Positions 47,701 through 63,024 of a DNA stretch of 64,000 nt are shown piece after piece. Made by a program: the position numbers and the translations under genes. The notes beneath the pieces were generated by a model. That model was not told the DNA's origin, ran no database searches, and was given only the letters and a program-made list of their open reading frames with translations. The DNA is from Batillaria attramentaria (taxonomy: Eukaryota > Mollusca > Gastropoda > Batillariidae): positions 1,205,001 to 1,269,000 of the forward strand of contig JACVVK020000055.1 in assembly GCA_018292915.2 (NCBI GenBank), read 5' to 3'. The number at the start of each line of letters is the position of its first letter. Position 1 is the stretch's first letter.

Positions 47701-50700
47701 ACTGACCTGGACACAACCACGGACAGTGAGGCCCATAAGGCCGTCATGCCATTCCATGGTTAGTTTGTCCACTCCGCCATACAGCTCATCCATGGTGATG
47801 GACTTAGGGTTGAGGGTGAACATGTGAACCGGTTGGTAGAATGGATCATCAAGACCTGCAGCATGCAGGTTCACCAGCGTTGTGGCCAGGATCTGGACAA
47901 CATAAACCAAATGTATAAAGTTTCTTATCTCCTGTTGATATAACATTGTCAAAACCTGAAGCTACCTACAACAACATTTTGGTATGTCAGATATGTAACA
48001 TGCTGATGCAAATATGATTAGGACCTAACAACTGCATAATTATCAGTGATATCAACACATAATGACATGCCACAATACAGCTGTCAAACCATCATCAAGC
48101 TATCAAGAGGGGAAAAAAATAGTGAAAGTTGTGCATCATCCAATGAATTTCTGCAGCACTACAAATACTGACCCGCAGCACTGTGGTCTTGCCACTGCCA
48201 GTAGGTCCCACCAACATGACACCGTGCCGCACAATCATGGTCTCGTAAAGCTGGATGACCTTCTTGATCTGTGAGTCAACCACCTGCAGCTTCATAGCTT
48301 GCTGTACATTGATGATCTCCTGCTGCAGCACACCATAGTCATGTTCAGGGATCTCCACTCCAGGGAACAAGTCCTGAAGGATGGCCTGCCGGACACACAC
48401 ACAAACACCAGTTTCACAATGGGTGAAAACACACTAAGAAAATACAATAAAGCAGTACTTTACCAGTCAACAAAGTGTAGCCTGCACTTTACGTGTAAGG
48501 ATGATCATACCCTGTCAACACTGGAAGTGTAAAACAAAACAAGAAAGTCAGGTAATGTAAACTGGGCATCAGTAGAGTTAGTCTGTAGGTGAACCTTCCC
48601 AAACACATCCCTCACTGACCTGAAACAGCAGAGCATCTTGCTTGAGGAACTTGGGCAGATTGCTGTCCCTCAGCGCCCTGATCAGCACCACTTCCTCTGC
48701 CTTGTCTGGATTCTGTCGCTTCAGGGAACCAGCCATCACCAGCACAGACTTGACTGCACGCATGCCAAAGTCGTAATGGTCCTGCTGAGACAGCTGCTCT
48801 GAACACAGCTTGTACATCTGGGTCATCTTCTGTGCCAGGTTCTTGGATGATTCAAAACCTTCTGAGTACAGAATCACCTCAGCAATCAGGGCTGCAAAAC
48901 AGAGTCAGCATAAGATTAACACCACAGTTAGGTAAGTAGCGTCAACAAAGCAAACCACTCAAAACAAACAGAAAAACATTTGCCGACCTTTCACGCTATA
49001 TTATAAATTAATCGATTTGAACAAATCATGTACAGAGACCCACACAGAAGTAAATAAAGAAGCTGTAAGAATAGAAGGAGAAACTACACACACTCATATT
49101 TCTGGAGTCTTTCAGTCTCACACAATTTTCAACAATCCAAACAAAACTTGTAAAGCAAAATGATAATAAACATGAGTAAGAGCTAACCATAGTCTGGCAC
49201 CATCATGGAGATCGGACGGAACAGTGCCTTCAAGTTGTCTGGCAGCTCAGTTCGGCCAGCATAACCTGGGTTCATGGTGATGAAGGCAGCACAGGTTGGA
49301 AGCAGTTTGATCTCTCGTCCCTCAAACATGAATCTGGACAGCTGCACAGAAACAATCCTGTGAAGTTCCTCACCCAGTAAACGGGAAATATGTATACATG
49401 TACTGAAGATGGTGGTGTCACAAGTGTACTACAACATTGTAATGCGATGCATGTGCAGTCAAGTTGATATTCTCTCTGAAATACCTTAGTGACAGAAAAT
49501 ATTCACACACCTTCTGTGCCTTTGCATTGCGAATGGTAATCAGCTGTTGCGCAATGACTGACAAGACCTCAATGTCGATGCGGTTGAATTCGTCAAAACA
49601 GCACCATGCACCAGACTGAGCCAAACCAGAAAAGAACTTGCCCATCATCTGTAATTAAAAAACCCAAGCACATAATGGTCATACATGGAAAATGCACCAC
49701 AGTGGTAATCTTAAGTCAAGATTCCTGGTACATGTAATTTTTGTTTATAGAAAAGAGTGCACTTATTTTGAGACAGAAAGAAGGGGTATTGTTGCCATGA
49801 CGTTTGGCTGATCTATGACAGATGACAGGTGGCTGCCGTTGTAAAGTCAGTTTGTGTACCAGCACATCAGACACAACTCTGATGGAGACCTTGTAATCAC
49901 CTTGTAATCCAGGCCATCAGAGCAGTTGAATACAACACACTGTTTTGCCAAAGACTTGGCCAGGTCCTTTGTGGTTTCAGTCTTGCCGGTACCGGCTGGG
50001 CCAGCTGGAGCACCACCCAAGTCCAGCTGCAGCGCCCCCATGAGGCAAAGGTAGCAGCGATCCTGAACAGGATGAGATAAGTCTTCTTCTATACTTCATC
50101 TGATATCACTCAGGAGCTAACTTTGTGTCAAGAACAAATCAGCATCACATAAAAAGAAATGTTAAACTAACCTTTCACTTTCTGTTTCATGTAACTGTAC
50201 TGTTTCTTGATCAAAAGTTGTTAAAGTAGATGATGCACTCCCTCCTTCACTTGCTGCATTTCTTGTCTTTTTTTAAATGTTCCTATGCACTCTAAGTCAT
50301 TGTCTTTTACCTGTTTTCATCCAACTCAAGAATATTTCCATCACCTGAAAGACACCCTCAGTTTTAAACTATATCACACACAAAACTAGTATTATGTGAC
50401 TAATTCTGTCATTAACTATGCACATACAGTGAGGGGTGTGATGACAAGGCGAGGAGAAGCTCCCAGGTACTCGTAGCCATACATGTAGAGAGAGTTGGAC
50501 ATGCGCACCACGCAGTCGTCCTTGTCAGTGTCCCAGTAGTAACGCAGCTGTTTCTGCCACTCAAAGTCAGTCAGCTTGTCCACCTGTTAAGAGTCAAACA
50601 ATTAGCATCGCCAGCAAGTCGCCACCTACTTTATCAGTCACTACCTACTTTATCAGTTACATTGTACAAAACAAATCTTCCAAAAATGTCCTGCTCTCCC

Positions 50701-53700
50701 CTGCACTTCACACACACAAGTTATTTACTCAGTTTGGACAGACAAATGATGATGTACACACCTGACGTTTGACCATGCCAGTGACCATGTCACGAGCATG
50801 TACATCGATGGTGATGAGAGCACACAGCACTGCCCGGGAAAGTTTGGGAAGCTCGCCTCGTACGATGGCTGCCAGTTTGTTCAGGTCCTAGGAAAATTAA
50901 ACACAGTGAAAACACTCCACTAGGACAGGATTTGTAAACACACTACGATCACGATCAGATTACATTCACTGTCTTCTCAGTACTCCAATGGGCACTTTAA
51001 ACAAGGTGCAGACACTGGGTTTACATGTACGTTCAAATCAGATTATCCATTCTCAGGCTCAAGCACCATCCAAGTCCACTTTCCTTTTTGGTGATCTATC
51101 CCTGACAACATTACCTTGTAGCTTTTCTTTTCAAAGTCTTTCATGCCCACCAAGCGATCAAAGTCACTATCAAGGATGTCAGTGATGTCACGACACCACA
51201 TCAGTTGTGACACTGTCAACACAACCTGCAGAAACAACAAATCACAGTCATTAGTCTGAAGTTTATTGTTTGAGTATGGAGTACATTTTTTTGCATGATT
51301 CTACTGATACACGGTTTACAAAACTAACTTATTTTTTTTTAACTTATATGTACAGATAAATAAGAAAGTTTCAAACCTGAGATGCATGGCTGACAACCCA
51401 CTCTTCACGTGCACGGCGCTCGAAGTCGGCAATGGCTGCTTTGGTCAGTTTTCGTAGGTTGTTAAACATGGCTTCCTCCACTTTCCCCAGCCAGTCCTCA
51501 ACATTTCCACGCGCTTTCAGTCCCTGGTCACAAACACATCAGTAAACAGTGTTAACACTGACAAAACAGTTGTGACATCAGCAAACTCACAATTTTACAC
51601 TCTATGCCATACGAACTTGCATATCACGCTGTTTACAGACACCACTTCAGTAACAAATTGTTGTAGATGGTAAACACACGCACCTTTCCAAGGGAGACCT
51701 TTTCCGCCTCCGGTGAAATCATGGCCAGGATGTCATTTGTGTACTGGATTTCTGTTGGCTTCTCTGCCTCACCTACATTACACATAAAAATTACACTGTC
51801 ATACACGTTATGGACTCCCAGAAAAGGAGGACAAAGTTACCCAGCCACTTTTGAGAAAAACTGCAAAAACTGATCTGGGATCAATTTTTTGTGATTTTGA
51901 GATTTTTTCATTTTTAGGTCCATAAACAACGCATACAATTTTTGTAAAAGTTTCAAAGCTGAATGTAGCTTATAAACATGTTAAAAACAAGCATGTAATA
52001 CAACCACGCCATATTGGCATGATTCCCACATCACACTTTAATTGCCAGCCGTTTTCTGAACATGGCTGCTTTTCAAGAGCAAGATTTTCACTAGCATATT
52101 TCAGGCCTACACCATGCTACAGAAATGACTGTCATACACTGTGCCAAAAGAAAGCTTATTTTCTACACTTTTCAGTGATACAAATAACCAGATGTCCAAA
52201 ATCACCCATTCTCCCTCCTTTGTGGGAGCCCATCACACATAGGCTTGCTAAATGACCAAAAAAAAAAACCCAGAAAGCTAGTTCTAAAACTATCCTAACT
52301 GAGTAGTTGAACTTAACACAGCTAAAAGTACGCTCTATTTAACTACTATGTATATATACTATCAGCTTGTGGACATCCATGAGTGTAAGGTGAAAATAAC
52401 CGATGACCAAACTCCCACTGTCTCAATGGCTTGACCCACTTCACTCACCAGGTTCTGGTGTGGTTTTGCCCTCTGTAGATGCTGGTGCTTGAATACCAAA
52501 CTCTAGCTTGGAGATGGCATCAAAACATTTGCGCAGATGTGGCTGTACGGCCAGGGGGTTGCGAGTCTGTGCCAGGATCTCCAACAGCTCATCATTGGAC
52601 AAGAAGTAGAATCTGCAGGTGTAAGTGTCACAGGACAGTAAGAACATGGAGTGAGGGCAGTTCTGATGATATAAGTCAGCGTACTGTGTGAACTGGAAGA
52701 CACTAAGTACTTGCTGCATACAGTCGAGCTTAAATCACATGAACAAACACAAACGCTGCAAGGTTTTCGCCCCAAGCAAGTGCCCTTGCTCAAAATAAAT
52801 GTCACCTGGACAGAAAAAAAACTAGATGAAAAACCAGACACAGTGTGAAGAATGGTTCTACAGTACAAGTGCCTACCGTGGGAAGATGACACGTTTGGAC
52901 TCGAGGTAGGCTTCCAGACACTTCATGATCTGGTCCAGCAGGGCATTGTTGTTCTGGAAGGTCTCAAGCAGTCCTGACATGGGAAGTACAAAATACGGTC
53001 ACACAAATCTACCAGCTCCACCAACAGCAATTAACACAAAGTCACTTACTTAACTAATCACAACTGCCAACAAGGGATGGCTGTTTAACTGTGTAGCTGC
53101 ACCATTACTTGTAAGGGGGACAGGGTTGTTAAACGGTAACAGAGAAGAACTAAAGAACTGTTAAAACTGTTTTCCTAAAATACATTTAGGCAAAATCTGC
53201 AGGAACTTTAACTTGTGATTCACAGTTTGTTAACACATACTCAGCACGTGATAAGGTATACAAGGGTATCTATGTATATTGTCAATGACAAATAGTAAAA
53301 GGACCTAAGTGCTTATCAAAGCCAAGATGTGTAGACCCTTTCACCATATGGTAGACATGGATAAGGCTGTCATTAGTACAAGTACCAGGTGAAATAAAAT
53401 ACACACCAGGCTGTGTAGCTGCGCGGATGGCACCAGGCACCTTGTTGACTTTGCGCATGATGTCTTTGTATGACTTGTCCACCTGTAGAAACATCTTGGC
53501 CTCTGCTGGAAGCTGTCTTTGGATGTCTGGTGCCGAGAAAATGCTCTCCAAGTACAGCCATGACCGTTGGCAATTCAGCCATTCATCCTAAAGACACAAA
53601 ACAATTGTTTCCATAGTCCTGTACAGATATAAGCACTAAAGTTTTCTGGAAAGGAAACACTGATCAATGACACCAATCAATCAAAACAAAAGCTTATGTT

Positions 53701-56700
53701 ACTTGCCACAATTAATCTACAATACTTAGGTAAGTTCCCTATCAAGATGCAGACTGAGACAAGTACTTAAAACCAAGTTTTCTTCCCACAGTAAACATAG
53801 ACAGAGGACTAACCAGAGTCTTGCCAAACAGGTCCAGCTGCTTCACCCACTCGTCCACCTTCGGCTTTATGGGTCCCACATGGCGTGAAGAGGCGATGGT
53901 GGCAACGTTGATGTTGCTGTCATCCAGCAGCTGCTGGATGTCGTCTGTACCACCCAGAATGAACACGTCCTTAGAGTCCTTGTGGGGCAGTACGACAAAC
54001 TCTGTTGTTTTCCATGAATCCTCAACCTGTGCAACACACAAATATTGCTCTTTAGGAATTCACACACGCGCACGCATGCACACACACGCATGCACGCACG
54101 CACACACACACACACACAAAACCAAAACAACAACAAACAAACCAAAACAAAACGTAAAACAGCCAACAACTACAACAAGATAATGTATATATAGTAAAAG
54201 AGGCACATATAAATAAATTTCATTTATGCTGCCTTTCAATGCCCAATTCACAACAAAACAAACATGTAATGAACAAATGGCCTTCTTCACCAGCTTGGAG
54301 ACTGACCTTTTTCAGGATGGTCTCAAGACTGAATTCAGAAGACGCCTGGCCTGAAATTTCCTGGAGGCGTTCGGCGTGTCGGAAGGCATGGATCTTTTGC
54401 AAAAGTCCTAGAGTCAAGGGATCTTCTGGTGTAAAGTGGAAATCCAGGACTTCTTCAATCACTTCCCAGTGACGGGGACGCAGGGTTGGGTTGCGCAAGT
54501 CTGTGATCACAGGCAGCTGCAAACATTACAGACAAGATTGCAATAACACTCAGTATCATCAGCAGATAATACCAGTACACAACATTTATACCACCTGCTC
54601 ACCCCCCTTCCCCTCCAAAAAAGTTCATCATCTTTTACTCGTTTAAAAATTATGCTAAGATGATTGGTAATGTTTTAGTGCAACTGTAATATACAACAGC
54701 ACACAAATCCTTACCCGCTCACGCATCTGCTCCACTTTCTCCTTGAGGATGGGGACCACACCATTGGGAGGCAGGCCTTTCTCCAGCTGCATGACGTTCT
54801 TCGAGTATTTCAGGGTAGTTGTGTTCATCTCCTCCGGGTCAAGGGTTTCAAATGGCACCTACAGAACACAGCTCAATGTAACATACTCATGGATGACAGG
54901 TGACAGAAACATCGGGCAAACTGTATTCTTTATTGCACAACAAGAGGATGCAGATGTAAGCATTGAAGAAGTGACTTACCGAAGTCCACTCGTGCAGCAG
55001 GCCATCCCACTCATCTATGGCTTTCCAGAGCAACTCCTTCAGTTTGAGTTCTGCGTGAGCCTCCTCCAGTGCATCATACTTCGTAACTTCGACCTGTGAG
55101 AACAGAAATAAGTAAATGCATCATCAATTCTATATCAAAGACCAAAGGTAAATTCATACAATGAAATAATCTACACGCACTGTTTTGACATGCGCAGTCA
55201 CTCAAACACATGCATATTTAGATCCACGAACAAAACATACACATGCACAGAAATGCACACATACATGAACAGACACCATAATTTTATATACATTTTGTAC
55301 ATCCTTTAATTAACTGTCCATTATAACAACACACAATCAACAAAATTCTGTATGATGTAATTAAAAAATAAATTCACCTAGTGACATAATTTTGGGAGAA
55401 CTGGAAATAAAATATGAACATCATGGTAATGTGCCACAAGCAGCAAGTGAAAAATAAATCAGTAGACCGATTTTGTAACTTTCCTTTACTGCATCCCTGT
55501 ACATCACAGAATTCAGAGCGTATTGCTCATGAATTACTAACACTAAATTTGACAGCGATGAGAACTTTGGATGTACGGCCTGTGGAAGTTCCAGAACGAT
55601 AGTATGCAACAGGCAGGCATCAAAATAACCTGTAAGTCAGGACATTCATGAAGCAAGGTTTTATATCTCACCTTGAAGTTCTTCTGGAAGCGCTTGTACG
55701 TGAAGGCACGTTCCTGGAGTTCATCCATCTGAGTCAAGAGTTTCTTCAGCAGGGTCTGGACGCGGTCTTTGTCAGCTGTTGGGTCCAGGATCATGGGATT
55801 CTGACAAACCAAAACCAAACAGAGTTAGCCTCATCTGCCCATAACACCATTCTTTAGAGATTAACACCTGCACAAGCTGCTCTTGTCTGAATATGATGCT
55901 ATAAGTCTGTCCAACCGCATTTTCAAGTTATGTAGCTTTGGGTGAAGTAGGGTATACATGCAGTTTGATTTGACACTGAATGAATTCACACGTCATTACT
56001 CAAAGGCCCTCATATTCTGCTTGAAAAGTTTTTGCCTTTACAAACACTATATCTGAGACACTTTCTGGAAACAGTTATATAATCACTAACATTAGGCACA
56101 TTAGAGTGAAAATGACACAGCAAATGCTATCCATGTACACTGTCCTAATCACAACAGAACGAGTACCTGAGCCTCCTGTTTGACTTCTTTGACTTCCTTG
56201 CCAAGCTCAGCAATGTCCTTGTCCAGATGTGTGCAGAACTTGTCGATGTTAGCATCCCGCTCAGCCAGTGCTTTGTCAATGGCATTTCGCACATTTGTGA
56301 TGGAAGGATTCAGAGTCTGAAAGTCAGTTCAGCACATGAGCCTTACTAAACACACCTCTCTAAAGTGACAGAGAGCAGCACCCCTCTCTGATACAGATCA
56401 GTTCTTAATTATAGGTGAAAAAATTCCCCCACCCCACCCCCCAACACACACACACACACACATATTGACGCAGAATGTAGAAAATTCTGGTCCATCATTT
56501 TTATTGTTGTTGTTATAAAATTGCGTTTGTTCAATTACACGAAAGGGGAAAGTACAAACCTGGTAGACAGCAAAGTCCTCTGGCGGAGTGGGCACCTTGT
56601 ACTCATCAATCAGGTCATACATGTCCTTCACAACACTTGCCTCCTGCTCCAGTGGGTCAATCTGGGGATACAAGCAACAAAGTATCCACTGAGTACTAAC

Positions 56701-59700
56701 CAACTTTAAACAGAAGTATGTTGCTGAACAAAAACTAATTAGATGTATTGAAAAGAAATAAATGATCATCTAGTGAGAACATTAGATAATAAATGATCAT
56801 CTAGTGAGAACATTAGATTGATGTTTGACCAGATTATTTTCCCATTATTCTTTTTTCAAAGCACTCAGGTTGTTACATGTATCTCCCTAACTTGTCGGCA
56901 CTCTTACAAACTTCTCTGCTGACACCTGCATCAAATAATGAATGTACAGGTCAACCCTCACCCTCATCTGGACTTCATCCAGGAATGTGAGTGACTGGAC
57001 AAACTCCAGCGTTGTGGTGGGTACAGCCTCCAGTTTGAACTGTGCATCCTGAAGCTCAGCAATCAGCCGGTCAACCTCCTTGCGAGCCAGCACAGGCAGC
57101 AGCTGGTTGATGACCTGTAGATCAGAAATCTCACATACATGAATTTCACATTTCAGTAGAAAGCCATCTTCTGGCACCTCCACCATGCCCAATCTCCCAC
57201 CTTTCTCACCGCCTCCCACTCTACTCCCCCATTCACCAGTTTAACCAGAAAATGTTTATTATGCTACATGCAAGTGCACACAGACAGTGTCAGTGTGTGA
57301 TCACTTACGTCCAGGCAGCGCAAGGGAGAAGGAATCAGCAGCCCCTTCATTTTGGTGGCATCCACCAGCAGCATGCCGATTGGACGCTTCTCTTTGATTT
57401 TGACTGCCATCTGGTGTTGCTTGTGGTATGTGTCAAGCTGATCAGCAAAGAACTCAACATCTGAAACAAAAAAAAACTTTCACTGAGAAATAATCACAAC
57501 AGCGGTCCTCCATGTAGATGCATTTTGAAGGTGCGTTTAAGTCATGACATGACACTTAACTCATGCAGCCACATCTGACTCATGCAGATACACGTGACTG
57601 AATTAGACTCGTGCACAGACACATGATTTGACTCTACTCATGCAGACACATATCTGATAGCTATATACAGTCCAATCAGGTGTTCAAAGTGCACGTGTAC
57701 ATTTTGTGGTACATGTAAAAAAAAAAAAAAAATAAATAAAAACATGTGCAGTATATGCCATTCACTGTGGAGCAAATGTAATTTCCCTCAAGTTATCATG
57801 TGATCAAGAAAAAAATATTCTATAAAATATATTTACTGGGTTTCTCTTCATGTTCTACACACCTCCTGTTAACTGACCAATGTCACCAGACACACAAACA
57901 CATTACAAAACATGCAACGACCAGTGCCAGACATAACCGTTTTCTTCTTCTTCTTGTGATGCAGCTGTTACTTCATGTACAGTCTTTAGTGAACCAAAAA
58001 CAAACCACTAAACATTTACTTTTATAACAAAAAACACAACAGTAAACATGAGTTTTCAACATCCCAAAATGGATAATTCCATGCACAAATACCTCCTTTA
58101 TCCCTGAGCAGAAATAATATTGGAGCATCTGCAAGAATGATCATACAGATTTAAAATGATCACAAATTTGAGTCCTTGGAGATGCATTGTATTCTCTCTT
58201 ATTTGCAGTTATTTGGCTGCTGAATGCACGGTCTGGGTCTGTGGCTCCATCTTGCCTGATCTGTATGAGATGCAGTTCATTTTATAATTTCATTGTATTT
58301 GTGTCTGAGGTAATCATATCACCTGCGCACCAGTATTAGAGTCAGCTTGTCACACTACACTATCTCAGTATTTTGTCCTCAGCTTGCTGACTCACAGAGG
58401 AAGTATATAGCGGTAAACACATGCACAGCTGTAGACAATAAAACTAGACAAAAGCACTGAGTCTTACCATGATCCTGTCTCTTCACAGCCTCCAGGTCCA
58501 GGCTCTCATTCTCACGGTAGAACTCCCTGAACACTTCAAATGTGTCTGCATACTGACTGGCAGCATTGAAGGCAGCTGTAATGGCCTCCTGTGTGATTCA
58601 GAATAATATGTACAATCATGATTAGTGCATGATTAAAGAGCTCTTGGTTGTTATACTTGTAGCCATGGCCAGAACGAGAAAGCAGACGTAAGGCTAAAGC
58701 AGATAACATGGGTCTAGATGCTGTCATTGAAAGCTGAAAAACGTATTGGTTTAGGTTAGCCCAGTCACAATAAGTATTCTCAGACCATATGACTGGCATG
58801 GCTGTGTGAAGAAAAGTAGTAGTTCAGTGGCAGCATGAGAAATGTCTGCATTAACAGAAAACAGAACTCACTCTAATGTTGTGGATGATGGTCTGCAGGT
58901 GTTTGTCATCCTCAAACATGGTGCTGAGACTGGGGCCATCACCACAGGTCTTCTCCTCAAACTTGTTGTTGATGATTGGCCTGAACAAGTATACATGTAC
59001 ATGATAAATTTTTTTAGGAGGGAAACACAATAATTCTGTCCACGATTCATACACCAGCCCTTAGAGAATCCTTGAACTGTCAACTCAAACTTATGGATAA
59101 CTACTAAACCATAAACTGCTGTGACTCTAAGTCAGTGAAACAAAATCCAGGTTTTGCCAAAATGTGCAACGTGTTCATAACCTCCCAAAAGTAAAACATT
59201 TCAGCAATAAAACAGAATATTGCCAAATTTCTGCCCATCTGCAGCTGTATGTACTTGTAGTGATGTAAGCATGAAGTGCAGGCATGCCAAGAAACAGTGT
59301 ATGTACCGTGTGAAAGCATCAAAGTAGGTATCAGGCACAAGGTTGTTGACACTGAGGACAGCATCCTGGAAGCGCTTGATGACCTCGGCTGATCCCTCCT
59401 GGAAGTCGTCAACATCAGGTGAAAACAGCAGCTGGTTGGGCTCCAGGATGAACTCGGTGATGAACAGTGGCGGCAGTTTGTGCACCTCTTCCTCTTCCTG
59501 TTCACCCTGGCTCTGATCACAAACAGAAGCACCATAAAGATATCAATCATTTATTTAGTGCATACCTCATGTTGCCCTGTTAGAACTGGAGTCTGTGATA
59601 CTGATCAAATTAAATGAATGATCTCTGCATGACTGAATCAGGTTTATTTAGCTACCTGCAAGTCTCACCTTGTCAGGATCTTTCTCTTTCTCCTCTACCA

Positions 59701-62277
59701 CAGCCTCCTCCACCTCACCCTGGATCTCAGCCAGGGTTGGAGTGTTCTGCAGCTGCTCTGTCAGGTAGTTCAGCAGAGTGGACACCGAGTTGACAGCAAG
59801 CACGTGCATTGTGTTCACAATCAGGTAGTCAGCCAAACGAATGAAACTGAAACAAAAACAATGGGAACTTTCCATCTTTCCTAGACTGCAAGCTTTCAAA
59901 GTTCCACTCTAAAAAAGACACGTTAGTACAGACTTCACCCCAGTCAAAAAATCAAACCATAATTATGTGGACAAACTAAACTGAGATCTAAAATGAAAGG
60001 TCTAGACAATACTAGACAGATCAAAAGAGACAGACAGACAGAGTGGATCATTAAGGAAGACAGAGAAAGAAAAAACTGCCCTGGCCACTCACCATGTGAG
60101 ACGCTTGCAATGTGCACGTTTGTTTGCCTGCTCAGTGTAGGTCATCTTGTCTGGTGCCTCCCCATAAATGTCCATGTCATAGTTGCTCTGCATCAGATAG
60201 CTGGACGCTGTGCCTGGGGCACCACCTGCTTCACCTGTTGATTGAACAGAGACAAAGTCAGTAGTGCAGACCACAACAGGAAACATTGACTCACGCTGTG
60301 GCACACATGAGCCAAAAAAGCAAAGCTCCTGATGACAAGACCTTTACTGATATCCACCAAGATCACAAACAAGGGTGTTAGATAAGCACCGCCTGGAATG
60401 AAGTGCAAAACTCACCATACATGCCAGGGCTGTCTGTTCCATCGTAGAAGTAGTCATCTGGAGTAAAACCAGCCTCCAGCAAAGCTGTGCGACAGGCTGA
60501 TCTCACAACTTCCTTCACCAACTCACGGAAGTCCTGAAGTCTGCCAGCAACCTGATAATCAACAAGATACAGAAATCTGAACTCTGGTCTTGCTGAACTC
60601 ATTTGTCTTCTGCTGAAAAAGCCATAGAGGTAGTCTGGAATATTCCAAATATTCCTTTTCTCAGTACCACAGTAAAACACAGTTAACCTAGAAAAATCTG
60701 AACTAGAAAAAAACATATACTTTGCTTTACATGCATGTCTAATAAATATGAGTGAAAAAGACAACTGGAAAGGGCATGGACAGACATCTTACATCATTGA
60801 GCTGGTTGAACTGTGCCTCACGGAACTCAATGAGAGTGTAAGTGCGATCCTTGTCAATCTGGCACAGGCCCATTTCACTGATCCGGTGGCACATCTCACG
60901 CACATTCAGCAGGGCCGGGCGCAGTGACTGAAACAGTATTATTAATATCAATCAGCAGACAACAACAACCAGCAACATACAATGATTGATATATATATAT
61001 ATATATATCACAGCTAACAGCATTTTCAGTAGGCATTTTTTAATAACATTTTGACTGAATCACTTTCCCTGTTGGTTGGTTGCATCCTGAAATTTTGTTT
61101 ATTATTTTGTGCTTACAGGATTGACGATGAACAGGTTTTCATTGAGAGCCTTCTTGCAGTTCTTGATCTTGTGAGATAGCACGTTTTTGCGCCAAACGTT
61201 GAAGGCCTTCCACTTGCGGAACTGTGCAAATGTTGGGATCTACAAAAAACAAACATGAATAAATTTTATAAGAAAAAGCATTAAATGCATTCATACAAAA
61301 TTACTGCAGTTGTGTTTCTTTGCCTACACAAAACTAAGTGCACGCTCTCTAGGACTGTAAACCTTAAACATCCTGCGAAGATGCACTGTAAAATGTCAGA
61401 AGATGAGCATGCAAATATTGACCAAGTATGTAAAGTTTGGGATGACTATGATACTGCTAATGAATCTTCTCTATTAATCACAGAAGACGAATCTGTGGAG
61501 CAGGGTAAAGGGGGATAGAAAGGGTTGGATGGAGGACAGGGGACGGGAGTGGGTATGGGGTGGAAAGTTGGAGAGAGTGAGGAAAATACCTTGATCAGTT
61601 TTCCAAAGTAGTAGACTTCCTGTTCCCAGCGGTCAAGTGTGATGAACTCTGTCTCATCATCGCTGCGCATGCGCATCACTCCCTTCTGGCTGATGGTGCA
61701 GTAATCAGATTTGTACAGGTGCTCATGGTTTACCACTCTGTGCAGACAAAAACAACTTTTGTCAGTGCACGCAAGATCACAAATCCCAGTCAAAAGTGAA
61801 AGCTTCTTGACTGTGAATCTCTTTCTTTCTTCTCCCACCAAATATGTACTTACAGTTCTCATCTTAGTTTCATTAAATATGTTTCCACTTTACTGAATTT
61901 TAGTTGCACTTTGATAATGCTCACAAACAGTTTACAATAAGTGACATCGTGGACAATATAAATAACATACTTGAGGTTGTAGTAGTGGTAAGCAACAGAA
62001 GACTTTGGCGCAGCCGGGCTCAAGTAGAGGAAGCCCACCTGTTTGTCATTCTTCACCAGATCAACAATCTTGGTCATATCCATCAGACCCTCATGTGTTT
62101 CTACAACTGTTAAAATTAACAAACAATAAGAGATCAGAACTCAAGATGTACAGGACAGTCAGTTGTGTTGTGCCCTTCATCACTATACCTGTGCTAAATG
62201 GAGACATACATAAATATTTGTATACATGTGAGCGCCGTGAGCACTCAGTTAGGGGGGAGCCGTGTGCTATATCAAGT

Positions 62278-62313
<36 letters not shown>

Positions 62314-62939
62314 ATACATGTGTAATACACTGTATATATATTCCAATTTTCTAATTTACAAAAAACATACCAAGAAACTAATCTATGACATACATAAACA
62401 CCTCCAAACTAAAGGATGCAAGGAAAGGAGATAGCCTGGAATTGCAGTCTTAGTTTGTGACCCTATTTTCAACATCCACTTTTCCATTATCATGTCCATT
62501 ACTGAAATGTTAGAAAGCCCAAACATGAATAAGTAAAAATTTGTACTGAAACAAGCCATTTCCACGTTTACTAAGCCAACTTATATTTTGGAACAGTTTC
62601 GCTAGTGAGTGTGCCTGTACACTTGAAATACTCTATCTTGATGATTAGTACAGCTCTTCATGCAATACTGATACAAAGTTCTTACACTTTGCATGAGCGG
62701 TCGAACATTCAAATTCTGTAACTGCTGTAGTCGACAAAGCAGTTAAGCAATATAGCCGTACACTTCTGCTAGCTCAGTGTCAGCAGTTGACACGCTGTTA
62801 GTGTGCAGGTGTCCAAGTGGTGTGATGGTAGACACCACAACATCAGCTTAGAAAGAGCAGCGAGAAAAAAATCCTACAGATTGCCCCTTTAAAGAATTAC
62901 ATAGAACTGCAGATATGTGGGGAAATTTCTCTCTCTCTC

Positions 62940-63024
<85 letters not shown>

